DNA of 20,814 nt from JAHFOW01 sp964370795 (GTDB taxonomy: Bacteria; Planctomycetota; Brocadiia; Brocadiales; Brocadiaceae): positions 1 through 20,814 of the forward strand of contig CAYJME010000039.1 in assembly GCA_964370795.1 (NCBI GenBank). Direction: 5' to 3'. This document shows positions 1 through 6,798 of this stretch, piece after piece (position 1 is the stretch's first letter; each line of letters begins with the position of its first letter). A model generated the notes under the pieces. The model was not told where the DNA came from and ran no database searches. It worked only from the letters and a program-made list of their open reading frames with translations. Position numbers and translations under genes: made by a program.

Positions 1-65
1 GGGACTCAGGGGGTTGTTTCCCTTTGATCGGGGGATTTGGTTGCGGCTACGCCGCACTAGGAATT
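1..65 (-). repeat. Dispersed GC-rich palindromic repeat, copy A
   Basis: Read on the minus strand this segment matches the plus-strand segment starting at 4333 at most positions. The shared core is CGCAACCAAATC, then C or T, then CCCGATC, then A or T, then AAGGG. It contains the small hairpin GCGGC-TAC-GCCGC. The two copies lie in opposite orientation on either side of a 4.3-kb gene block. The copy runs into the window edge, so its full length is unknown. It lies just downstream of the dihaem cytochrome gene and may also help end that transcript. Confidence 0.6.
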
Positions 66-945
66 AGTTATCAATTTTTTGTTTTGCGAGTATCCTGGTC
101 AGATAGTAATTGACCTGACGTGTCTCTGTGTCATTGAGCAGATATGGGTCAAACGATCGCATCTTTTCGATAGTTTGCGCCCATTCTCCCTGCGTCTTTT
201 TAAAGGTAAATACCCGTTCCAGGGTATGGCACTTGTGACACTTTTCCAGGATAATCTTCATGCCCGTTTGAACGTCCATTTTTGCATCGTCCATTCCCAG
301 ATTTTTCACTAAATATCCCACGGCCTGAAGCGATTCCAGTTCGTTCAGGATTGCCGGGTCTTTCGCACGCATGCGCGCCACATAATCTCGCCAATCTGCC
401 TCTGTTTTGACATAGGCAAATACCCGCTCCAGGGAGTGGCAGGTTGAACACTTCTGATGGACGACCTTACGGCCGGCATTTATATTGATTTTTAGCAGCC
501 TGCCATTTTCTGAAAGGAGAATATACTGACTCCTCAAGAGGGAAAGCGTATAGTGTCCCGCACTCATCATAACGGTCACAAAGGCGGCTATCATAATGGT
601 AATCCCATACATTGCCAGACGTTGATGGTACTTTTTAAAGAGCCTGACAATACATATCTTAATTATGAACAGGGGTAAAATAACAATGCCTATATATGCA
701 TGAATAGCGTCCTTTGCCGACAGGGAAACCGAATTCCTGGTCAGTTTTTGGAGCATTACGACAAGTATAAATAAATAGAGCGCTACAAAAATACAACCAG
801 CGATGCGATGCGCCCACCGAAAGAACCGCGCATGGCATGTTTGGTTGTTTCTTCCCAGATGAAGAGCGATAAGCGTAACAGCAACGATACCGATAATGAG
901 TAAACTAAATGCCAGGAGAGAAGTTATCATGGGACTCATTATCAT
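64..945 (-). CDS. Membrane-anchored dihaem cytochrome c
   Basis: The 293-residue protein has an N-terminal membrane part and a C-terminal part that binds two c-type haems. Hydrophobic segments lie at about residues 6-30, 46-66, 81-101 and 111-137. Histidines near or within them (46, 82, 131) could be b-haem ligands, which is inference. The CxxCH motifs are CSTCH at 166-170 and CHKCH at 236-240. Each is followed by a shared L-E-R-V-F string and a W...M segment, so the C-terminal half is an internal duplication of one haem unit. This spacing resembles the haem domain of quinohaemoprotein amine dehydrogenase alpha subunits. The likely role is passing electrons from the membrane to the periplasm; the partner is unknown. 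It starts 25 nt after the FAD oxidoreductase stop, so the two are probably co-transcribed. ATG codons at 945, 939 and 930 are all possible starts and none has a strong ribosome site. Confidence 0.8.
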   Translation of the reverse strand: MIMSPMITSLLAFSLLIIGIVAVTLIALHLGRNNQTCHARFFRWAHRIAGCIFVALYLFILVVMLQKLTRNSVSLSAKDAIHAYIGIVILPLFIIKICIVRLFKKYHQRLAMYGITIMIAAFVTVMMSAGHYTLSLLRSQYILLSENGRLLKININAGRKVVHQKCSTCHSLERVFAYVKTEADWRDYVARMRAKDPAILNELESLQAVGYLVKNLGMDDAKMDVQTGMKIILEKCHKCHTLERVFTFKKTQGEWAQTIEKMRSFDPYLLNDTETRQVNYYLTRILAKQKIDN

Positions 946-970
946 AAAATTATTTTTTTAAAACCACAGA

Positions 971-2188
971 TTAAAGAGTTTTCAATAGATTATTAAAATC
1001 AAACGTTGGCTCCAATATCTTATCTTTAACCTTACCCACATCAACTTTCTTTTGCATGAGTTGTTCTATTTCCGACGCATTCTTTTTATCGCCCAGAAAG
1101 ATTGCGCCGATAATTTTGCCATCCCTGATAAAAAGCTTTTTGTAAATATTTTTGTCCGTATCTTTTCGTTGAAGGTGTTCAACCGTTTTATCCTCTGCCG
1201 AAATGTCACCTATTGAGATAAGGTGGATACCGGCTACTTTCAGGGTTGTTGATGGTACCGTACCTGAGTAATTTTCGTTTCCGCCTGACATGTTTATTCC
1301 GGCGACCACACCCTGTCTTTGGGATGCAGGCCAGATGCCGTATATCCTGCCTTTATGTTCTGCCACATCGCCAGCGGCATAGATGTCAGACACATTCGTT
1401 TCCATGCGGTCGTTAACAAGGATGCCTTTGTTTACAGAAATACCAGCTTCCCCGGCAAGGGTGGTGTTTGGTTTAATCCCTGCGGAGGCCAGGATAAAAT
1501 CGCTTTCAATAACCCTCCCATCATTCAATGATAATTTTCTTACAGAACCTTCATCATGTATAGCCCTGGATTGAGCGCCCAGAATAAATTTTAAACCCAT
1601 ACCCTCCATTTGTTTTTGTAACATGGCAGATCCGCTATCATCCAATTGTCGCGGAAGTAACCGGTCGAAGAATTCGACCACCGTTACCGAAAACCCCAGT
1701 TTCCTCAATGCATTCCCGGCTTCGAGACCAAGGAGTCCGCCACCAATAAGGGTAAATGTCTTTGCTCCCGCTATAGATCGGGAAATGTTCATAACATCTT
1801 CTACCGTCCGCAAGGTAAAAACACCCCTCGAAGTATTGATTCCATCAATGGGCGGCATGGCAGCGTTGCTTCCGGTCGCCAATAACAGCTTGTCATAGGA
1901 AAATATGGACCCATCCGTAAGGGTTATTTTCTGGTTTTTTGGGTCGATATGTTTTACTGTGCAATTGAGATATAATTGAATTTTGTTCTTATGATACCAT
2001 TCAATCGTATGAACAAAAATATTTTCGACCAACACCTCTCTGGCCAGCAATTCCGGAATTCTGGGTCTGGAATAAAATGGGTAATGGTCCTGTGTAAAAA
2101 TCAATATTTCCGATAAAAGCGCTCTTTTACGAATATTCTTTGCTGCTTCTGTCCCGGCAACCCCGTTTCCTATGATGATATGTTTCAT
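971..2188 (-). CDS. FAD-dependent NAD(P)H oxidoreductase (NirB N-terminal / rubredoxin reductase-like)
   Basis: This is a 405-residue flavoprotein of the pyridine nucleotide-disulfide oxidoreductase superfamily. The FAD-binding GxGxxG is at residues 7-12, the LLLATGS motif at 101-107, the NAD(P)H-binding GGGLLGLEAG at 149-158, and the second FAD motif IYAAGDVAEH at 269-278. There is no redox-active CxxxxC, and the PFYSRPRIPELLA segment (37-49) is typical of NADH:rubredoxin reductases and of the N-terminal part of nitrite reductase NirB. It is not fused to sirohaem or [2Fe-2S] domains. It would be cytoplasmic and move electrons from NAD(P)H to a small carrier. The 2[4Fe-4S] ferredoxin at 4987 is a candidate, but no rubredoxin is in the window. 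It sits between phosphofructokinase (84-nt gap) and the dihaem cytochrome (25-nt gap). The ATG has only a weak ribosome site. Confidence 0.85.
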   Translation of the reverse strand: MKHIIIGNGVAGTEAAKNIRKRALLSEILIFTQDHYPFYSRPRIPELLAREVLVENIFVHTIEWYHKNKIQLYLNCTVKHIDPKNQKITLTDGSIFSYDKLLLATGSNAAMPPIDGINTSRGVFTLRTVEDVMNISRSIAGAKTFTLIGGGLLGLEAGNALRKLGFSVTVVEFFDRLLPRQLDDSGSAMLQKQMEGMGLKFILGAQSRAIHDEGSVRKLSLNDGRVIESDFILASAGIKPNTTLAGEAGISVNKGILVNDRMETNVSDIYAAGDVAEHKGRIYGIWPASQRQGVVAGINMSGGNENYSGTVPSTTLKVAGIHLISIGDISAEDKTVEHLQRKDTDKNIYKKLFIRDGKIIGAIFLGDKKNASEIEQLMQKKVDVGKVKDKILEPTFDFNNLLKTL

Positions 2189-2272
2189 ATGTGCTTATAA
2201 ATAACCCTCATCATAAAATTACAACATGGGTTCTTAAAAAACTAATTAAGCGCAGAGAGTCCACCAATGTAC

Positions 2273-3361
2273 TCATCGACCAAAGCAAATCCCTATTGAT
2301 TCAGCCATTTCTACCAAACCTTCTTCCGTGGGCACACGTTTTTGATCCCTTACTGCCTCGCTCAGGGGAACGGATTCTATCGTTTGTCCTCTTAAACAAA
2401 CCATTTCGCCAATCCTCTTCCGGGCAATGAGGTCTACTACGGCGACGCCGAATCTGGTGGAAAGAATGCGATCATAGGCATTGGGAGAGCCTCCCCTCTG
2501 TATATGCCCAAGGACAGTGACGCGCACCTCCATTCCCATACAACCGCTACAGAGTTCCCTGCCTACCCTGTCTCCAATCCCGCCAAGGCGTTCAGCGCCC
2601 CCTCCTTTTTCCGAAGCGGATATTACCGAAACTTCACCACCGATTGACTTTGCCCCCTCGGCCACAACGACGATGCTGGATCTGCTACCACCCTTTTTGC
2701 GGTCGTTAATCTTCTTGCATACCTTTCCAATATCAAAGGGAATTTCAGGGATAAGAATCGCATCAGCGCCCCCGGCAATCCCCGTTTCCAGGGCAATCCA
2801 ACCCACATAGCGCCCCATGACCTCCACGACCATGACACGATGATGGCTTTCTGCGGTGGTATGCAAACGGTCCAGCGCCTCTGTGGCAGTTTCTACCGCA
2901 GTATTGAATCCGAAGGTGACGTCCGTTGCCAGGATGTCATTATCAATGGTCTTCGGGACGCCAACAATGGGACAGCCCATTTTGAATAATTCACTGGCAA
3001 TGGCGAGCGAACCGTCGCCTCCAATAACAACCAGGGCATCCAATCCGAGCGTTTGAACCTTTTTCAGCAACTTCCGGGAAATATCTTTTACCTCTGTTTT
3101 ACCGCCTTTAGTAACTTTATATTGAAAGGGATTAGCCCGATTGGTTGTGCCCAGAATAGTTCCGCCAATGGGGAGAATACCACGAATATTCCAGGGCGTT
3201 AAGACCCTGGTTTTATTGGGCAAGACAAGGCCGTCAAAACCGTCCTCTATCCCAATCACCTCGTACTTGTACTTCAGTGACGCCGTTTTAACGACGGCGC
3301 GGATAACGGCGTTCAGCCCCGGACAGTCGCCGCCGCCTGTAAGTACGCCTATTCTCTTCAT
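2273..3361 (-). CDS. pfkA: 6-phosphofructokinase, Gly/Lys-type (ATP or mixed-substrate group)
   Basis: It phosphorylates fructose 6-phosphate to fructose 1,6-bisphosphate in cytoplasmic glycolysis. The 362-residue length fits the PFK-A superfamily. Visible motifs are the phosphate-binding GGGDCPGLNAV (9-19), GGDGS (114-118), PKTIDND (136-142, catalytic Asp140), MGR (182-184), the substrate loop GGAD (197-200) and LGHIQRGGSP (284-293). The residue matching E. coli Gly104 is Gly, as in ATP enzymes, whereas the residue matching Gly124 is Lys, as in PPi enzymes. This mix marks the group III or mixed-substrate branch; members with Gly at the first site usually use ATP. The phosphoryl donor is therefore probably ATP, but this is untested. 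AAGGA lies upstream of the chosen ATG; an ATG 9 nt earlier stops after three codons. A terminator separates it from the upstream cytochrome gene. Confidence 0.93.
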   Translation of the reverse strand: MKRIGVLTGGGDCPGLNAVIRAVVKTASLKYKYEVIGIEDGFDGLVLPNKTRVLTPWNIRGILPIGGTILGTTNRANPFQYKVTKGGKTEVKDISRKLLKKVQTLGLDALVVIGGDGSLAIASELFKMGCPIVGVPKTIDNDILATDVTFGFNTAVETATEALDRLHTTAESHHRVMVVEVMGRYVGWIALETGIAGGADAILIPEIPFDIGKVCKKINDRKKGGSRSSIVVVAEGAKSIGGEVSVISASEKGGGAERLGGIGDRVGRELCSGCMGMEVRVTVLGHIQRGGSPNAYDRILSTRFGVAVVDLIARKRIGEMVCLRGQTIESVPLSEAVRDQKRVPTEEGLVEMAESIGICFGR

Positions 3362-3403
3362 GTTTTCATGGGTTCCTTTTTACAAATATGACGGTGAAAA
3401 GAC

Positions 3404-3453
3404 AAAAACCACTTCTTTACCTCCCTCCCTAAAGGGCGGTGATAAAGAAGTGG
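3404..3453 (-). terminator. Rho-independent terminator after the cytochrome c operon
   Basis: A perfect 11-bp inverted repeat, CCACTTCTTTA (3409-3419) and TAAAGAAGTGG (3443-3453), encloses a further partly paired CCCT/AGGG section. On the minus strand the stem is followed at once by a T-run (TTTTTGTCTTTT). It lies 40 nt past the stop of the cytochrome gene at 3493 and upstream of phosphofructokinase, so it should end the cytochrome transcript. Confidence 0.8.
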
Positions 3454-3492
3454 CTTGTCAAATGCAATACCTGTACATTGCAGGCAGTGATA

Positions 3493-3855
3493 TTACTCCC
3501 TCTTTTTAGGAGCTAATTTTCGCACATACCTGGCAAGCGCCTGTATTTCTTCCGGTTTGAGCTTTTCGCTCCATCGCGGCATTTTGTTTTTGCCATTGGT
3601 GATGGAATTCAGCAACTCTTCATCTTTTTTTGTTGCCTGCCAGTTGGCATCTGCAAGATTGGGCGCCTTTAACTCATGACCTCTCTTAGTGCCCTTGCCA
3701 TCGTCTCCATGGCAGGTAGCGCAGTGGTAGTCGAATAATTTTTTTGGATTAATTTCTTCGCCTTCCTGTCCATAAACAGACGAGAATCCTGCATATAAAC
3801 CTGCCATAATACATATGGATGTTATGTACACCCATATTTTTCTTCTACATTTCAT
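3493..3855 (-). CDS. Small periplasmic monohaem cytochrome c
   Basis: The 120-residue class I cytochrome c has a basic start and hydrophobic signal segment (about residues 7-29, cleavage likely after VYG), then a mature domain of about 90 residues. The haem motif is CATCH (45-49). Met92 in NKMPRW is the likely sixth iron ligand, and a C-terminal helix EIQALARYVRKL completes the fold. It would carry electrons in the periplasm. It follows a similar cytochrome gene by 47 nt and shares its layout (KKL-x5-CxxCHG, then an APNL/ARDF-like loop, then TNG..KMP), so the two probably arose by tandem duplication and form an operon ending at the terminator at 3404-3453. GAGGA sits about 9 nt before the ATG. 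Confidence 0.88.
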   Translation of the reverse strand: MKCRRKIWVYITSICIMAGLYAGFSSVYGQEGEEINPKKLFDYHCATCHGDDGKGTKRGHELKAPNLADANWQATKKDEELLNSITNGKNKMPRWSEKLKPEEIQALARYVRKLAPKKRE

Positions 3856-3902
3856 AACTCATATTCCTCTGTGGTTAAAGGAGTAAGTTTTATAATAATG
3901 GT

Positions 3903-4244
3903 TTATTTCTTTCCAAAGCTTCTGACCACAGGCACCAACGCCTTAATCTCATCATTGGAGAGTTTTTCTTTGAACGGCATCATTTTATCCGGCGTGCCAT
4001 TAGTGATTTGTTTGATAATTTGTTCATCGGTTGCCTTTGCCTGCCACGCCGCATCGGTGAAGTCGCGTGCTTCCAGCCCTACGCCAAGGTCGGTGGGTTT
4101 TCCACTCTCGCCGTGGCAGGTCTTGCAATGGGTCATGTACAATTTCTTTGCATCTATATCAGCGTGCGCAGTTCCAGAAAAATAGGCCGCTGAACCCAGG
4201 GCCACCGCTAATGACATTACACCAAAAATTCCTATCTTCTTCAT
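3903..4244 (-). CDS. Small periplasmic monohaem cytochrome c, paralogue
   Basis: The 113-residue protein has a clear signal peptide (residues 1-28, ending AHA-D), the haem motif CKTCH (40-44) and a Met pair at 88-89 in KMMPF for the distal ligand. The C-terminal helix is DEIKALVPVVRSF. It is the first gene of a two-gene cytochrome operon; the ribosome site AGAAGGA precedes the ATG at good spacing. The role is periplasmic electron transfer, with partners unknown. Both cytochromes are single-domain, so they are soluble carriers rather than oxidase subunits. Confidence 0.88.
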   Translation of the reverse strand: MKKIGIFGVMSLAVALGSAAYFSGTAHADIDAKKLYMTHCKTCHGESGKPTDLGVGLEARDFTDAAWQAKATDEQIIKQITNGTPDKMMPFKEKLSNDEIKALVPVVRSFGKK

Positions 4245-4332
4245 GTTTGTTTCCTTCTAAAAAATAAAGGTTTATAAAACACACAATGCCCGATCAGGCA
4301 CGGACATACAATTTTACCCCCTGCCATTTTAA

Positions 4333-4425
4333 AATTCCCTAGCGCAGTTACGCCGCAACCAAATCTCCCGATCTAAGGGGGCATCCTGAAATCCCCCTTA
4401 GAAAAGGGGGTGAGGGGGGTTGTAA
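4333..4425 (+). repeat. Dispersed GC-rich palindromic repeat, copy B
   Basis: From 4333 to about 4380 it is the inverse of the segment at 1-65, with a few mismatches and single-base gaps. It continues into the hairpin CCCCCTT-AGAA-AAGGGGG (4394-4410) and a G-run. A degraded relative of this second part, in inverse orientation, lies at 15611-15655. It resembles the intergenic C-rich/G-rich palindromes found in many copies in several bacterial genomes. It is not inside a gene. Confidence 0.6.
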
Positions 4426-4448
4426 AAAACTTACAAAAAAAGTTTTTA
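4423..4448. repeat. A/T hairpin repeat, copy 1
   Basis: AAAAACTT (4425-4432) pairs with AAGTTTTT (4440-4447) around a 7-nt loop. The same string, with a one-base difference in the A-run, occurs at 13801-13828. Because of the T-run it could work as a weak terminator. Confidence 0.5.
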
Positions 4449-4575
4449 AACAGTAAGACTATAATTGTTTTGTTTGTTAAGATACTAATCCTCATATGTG
4501 ACCACGCGAATAATACCCATCGTGCCCCCTTCGGTGCTCGTGGTGCAGTCACTGACAGAAACTACATTTTTTATC

Positions 4576-4941
4576 TTATTTGCCTACATTCACTTCTTTC
4601 GTGCCTTCCCAGATGCCATGGAGGTTGCAGCGGCTAAATGCGCGAAGCGTTCTCTTTCCCTCGTGCTGTAAAACCACGGTGAGGGTCACTTCAGCCTTGT
4701 TCAGTTCGGCAGTAAAATCTACCCGCGAAATATAAATATGCCCGCAGTAAAGATCGACAAACTGAATGAAGTGCCCATTTTCCATAACATGGGGTGCCTC
4801 CCCTACCTTTATGGTTACCGCAAAGGGCTGTCCAACCTTTGCGTCTCCCTGCACGGAAATTACCGGGACGTGTTTTTTTGCCGTCTCCGCCGGACCCGAT
4901 GCTGCTGTATTAATCTGACAAAATAAGCCTGGTTCTGCCAT
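4576..4941 (-). CDS. Superoxide reductase (neelaredoxin-type, 1Fe)
   Basis: It reduces superoxide to hydrogen peroxide in the cytoplasm without making oxygen, the usual route in anaerobes. The 121-residue length and the absence of an N-terminal desulforedoxin domain make it the one-iron neelaredoxin type. All five iron ligands are visible: His24 in KKHVPVI, His51 and His57 in PHVMENGHF, and Cys105 and His108 in CNLHGIW. The usual active-site pair Glu-Lys before the first His is Lys-Lys here (22-23): the catalytic Lys is kept but the Glu that occupies the sixth site in resting enzymes is replaced. AAGGAG precedes the ATG at 8-9 nt. It lies 45 nt after a ferredoxin gene and in the same run as two Hsp20 genes, which suggests a shared oxygen-stress transcript. 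Confidence 0.92.
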   Translation of the reverse strand: MAEPGLFCQINTAASGPAETAKKHVPVISVQGDAKVGQPFAVTIKVGEAPHVMENGHFIQFVDLYCGHIYISRVDFTAELNKAEVTLTVVLQHEGKRTLRAFSRCNLHGIWEGTKEVNVGK

Positions 4942-4986
4942 GTTTTATGCTCCTTTTTAAAAAGTTTTTAAAAATTATTAAACCAC

Positions 4987-5172
4987 CTACCTTAATTGTA
5001 CGGAAACTATCTTGATAGCCTTTACCGGACATACCAGAATACACCGCTCGCATTCATTGCACTTGTGCTGGATAATGTCTGCCTTTTCCTCTTTCATAAT
5101 AATAGCTAATGTTGGGCATACATGCAAACACTCCTCACAGCCCACACACCCTGTTTTATCAATGAAAATCAT
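4987..5172 (-). CDS. Small 2[4Fe-4S] ferredoxin
   Basis: The 61-residue clostridial-type ferredoxin has two full cluster motifs: Cys9, 12, 15 and 19 (CVGCEECLHVCP) and Cys38, 41, 44 and 48 (CNECERCILVCP). The two halves are internal repeats, as is usual for the family. It is a soluble cytoplasmic one-electron carrier. Its place directly upstream of superoxide reductase makes it a candidate electron donor, although rubredoxin is the usual donor elsewhere; this is inference. The ATG has only a short AGG upstream. Confidence 0.92.
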   Translation of the reverse strand: MIFIDKTGCVGCEECLHVCPTLAIIMKEEKADIIQHKCNECERCILVCPVKAIKIVSVQLR

Positions 5173-5236
5173 TACCTACGCACCTTTCAAAAATGGGAGC
5201 TTTTGTATTCCTTGTACCCCTTTGAAAAATATAAAC

Positions 5237-5641
5237 TTACTCTGCCCTGACTTCAATTCTCCTTGGTTTTACTGACGTTGCCTTGGGTAAAACAAGGGTC
5301 AAAACGCCATCGGCCATTTTCGCCTCAATCTTCTCCCTGTTGATAGCGTCCGAGAGCACAAAGTGACGGTGATAATGTCCGATATTATATTCATTATAGA
5401 TTACCTTCTCGTCGTTGTATGACTCCAGAGAAACCTCGCCATTGATAACGAGTTCATTATTCTGCATATCAATGGTTACATTTTCCTTAGCGACTCCGGG
5501 CATATCTATAACAATCATAAAATTATCGGGTGTTTCATAAATATCAGATAAAGGAAAATACCAGTCGCCTCGCCCTGTTGCAACACACTTGTCTGGCGTA
5601 ATTTTCTTTTTTTCAACAGGTGAATATTCTTTTTTTTCCAT
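5237..5641 (-). CDS. Small heat-shock protein, Hsp20/alpha-crystallin family
   Basis: The 134-residue ATP-independent holdase has an alpha-crystallin domain from about residue 31 to the end. It shows the family motif DGVLTLVLPK (111-120) and a C-terminal IEV (129-131) that fits the I-x-I/V motif used in oligomer assembly. The N-terminal arm is short and lysine-rich. AAGGAG lies 10 nt before the ATG. It follows a second Hsp20 gene by 63 nt and precedes ferredoxin by 64 nt, so it is likely part of one stress operon. The two Hsp20 proteins differ a lot in sequence, so they are not a recent duplicate. Confidence 0.92.
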   Translation of the reverse strand: MEKKEYSPVEKKKITPDKCVATGRGDWYFPLSDIYETPDNFMIVIDMPGVAKENVTIDMQNNELVINGEVSLESYNDEKVIYNEYNIGHYHRHFVLSDAINREKIEAKMADGVLTLVLPKATSVKPRRIEVRAE

Positions 5642-5704
5642 ACACGGGACTCCTTATTTGATTCTTCTTGTTTAATGTTTACGTACTTAAAAGTTCATGT
5701 ATCA

Positions 5705-6154
5705 TCATGAATTTTTAATGACGACTTGCATTGGTTTTATCTCAGGTGATTTGGGCAATTTTACGGTTAATACACCCTGTTTATAAGACGCAGTCACATT
5801 ATCCACGTCAACCTTTTCTGGTAATACGAGAGACCGGGCAAATGTGCCGTAGTTTCTTTCTCTTCGCAAATAGGTTATCTTTGCTGACTCCTCACCTGAT
5901 TTTCTTTCGCCCTTGATGGTTAATACATCATTGACAACCTGAATATCCAGATCGTTTATTTTAATTCCCGGAAGTTCTGCACGCACGATGATGTTATCCC
6001 CGCTCACAGAAACAATAATAGGCGGGAAATCTGCGCTTACATAACCTTCTATCTGCGGAGAAGAGCTCAGAAGATCGAGCAAATCGCTCATCTCACGCTG
6101 AATATGAGAGAGCCCATCTAAAGGATCCGGTCTATCCCATTTTATTAAATTCAT
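5705..6154 (-). CDS. Small heat-shock protein, Hsp20/alpha-crystallin family (second copy)
   Basis: The 149-residue Hsp20 has an N-terminal arm MNLIKWDRPDPLDGL typical of bacterial HspA-like proteins, an alpha-crystallin domain from about residue 46, the motif GVLTVKLPK (127-135) and a C-terminal VVI segment. An upstream in-frame ATG at 6196 would add 14 residues, but AGGAGGG sits just before the ATG at 6154, and the extra stretch lacks a ribosome site, so I chose 6154. It is the first gene of the presumed Hsp20-Hsp20-ferredoxin-SOR run. No CIRCE-type operator was seen upstream. Confidence 0.92.
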   Translation of the reverse strand: MNLIKWDRPDPLDGLSHIQREMSDLLDLLSSSPQIEGYVSADFPPIIVSVSGDNIIVRAELPGIKINDLDIQVVNDVLTIKGERKSGEESAKITYLRRERNYGTFARSLVLPEKVDVDNVTASYKQGVLTVKLPKSPEIKPMQVVIKNS

Positions 6155-6281
6155 TTTTATTCCCTCCTCTTGAATTTTATCCAAAATTCTAGACATACAA
6201 TTCTATACACATGGATCGGGTTGTTACTCCTTTTAATCTTTTTTGTTCAAATGCGAAAAATCATTTCTCCTCTATCCGTAA

Positions 6282-6309
6282 GAACTTAAGAACGATTAAA
6301 TCATGTGTG
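6282..6309 (-). promoter_or_regulatory. Possible promoter for the Hsp20 operon
   Basis: On the minus strand a TTACTT hexamer is followed after about 16 nt by TTTAAT, within the 225-nt leader before the first Hsp20 gene. The match to sigma-70 boxes is weak and other AT-rich choices exist nearby. Confidence 0.2.
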
Positions 6310-6379
6310 AATTAACAAGTAAAACCCTGTATGATTTAAATTACCTTTGATACCATAAGCAATAAAGATGCCATAATAA

Positions 6380-6703
6380 TTATGAAACTTTTGGTAGCGT
6401 AGAATATTGGAGACCTGTATAGAGAAGCGAGAAGTCAGAATCAAGATAAAATCTCGCCTCTACGAAACTAATTCTTTTATTTTTATTTGACATTTTATTA
6501 GAAATGAGGATTTGGAAGAGAAGTGTATCGCTGGACGGCTGGACATAAACAACGCCTGCATGTACAGGTATCGCCAGTAAGCCGACCGTGAGCGTAATTA
6601 TCATAGCCACGACAGCAAGAGAACACCACTTCGTTGTGACTCGCTTGTGTATAGGTATGAGTGGCAATAGCTCTGCTGTTGTTATGAGTTTTTGGATTGG
6701 CAT
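6380..6703 (-). CDS. Small hypothetical protein with one membrane or signal segment
   Basis: I do not recognise this 107-residue protein. It has a charged N-terminal arm, a strong hydrophobic stretch (about residues 28-48) ending in PVHAG that could be a late signal-peptidase site, then a Ser/Lys/Asn-rich tail with no known motif. The chosen ATG at 6703 has GGGGGGTG close upstream, similar to the G-run before the lipoprotein start at 11317; a start at 6742 would add 13 residues. It lies between the ferritin-like gene and the Hsp20 operon on the same strand. A spurious frame or a decayed gene is possible. Confidence 0.35.
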   Translation of the reverse strand: MPIQKLITTAELLPLIPIHKRVTTKWCSLAVVAMIITLTVGLLAIPVHAGVVYVQPSSDTLLFQILISNKMSNKNKRISFVEARFYLDSDFSLLYTGLQYSTLPKVS

Positions 6704-6798
6704 AGTGCACCCCCCTGAAAAAAGCAACGAGCAGTAGCACATTGGATGGTATGTGTGCTTGATACCTATTTAATATAATTTCCTTTACGTGCTATCGT

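Larger units (their letters stand above)
4245..4575. other. Non-coding interval with repeat elements
   Basis: About 330 nt between superoxide reductase and the cytochrome operon. It holds repeat copy B, a C-rich/G-rich hairpin and an A/T hairpin that recurs at 13801. The part from about 4450 to 4575 has no gene I can support. Open frames here are short and unlike any protein I know. Confidence 0.6.

Noticed and set aside
2481..2838. Open frames overlapping phosphofructokinase on both strands
   Set aside because: The PFK frame carries all family motifs; the others are Pro/Ser- or Trp/Arg-rich shadows with no recognisable pattern.
4333..4448. CRISPR array or tRNA in the repeat-rich gap
   Set aside because: Only one copy of each repeat is present here, there are no regular spacers, and no cloverleaf with a T-arm was found.
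6155..6196. Longer N-terminus for the upstream Hsp20 protein
   Set aside because: The in-frame ATG at 6196 lacks a ribosome site, while AGGAGGG lies right before the ATG at 6154, which gives the usual Hsp20 N-terminus.
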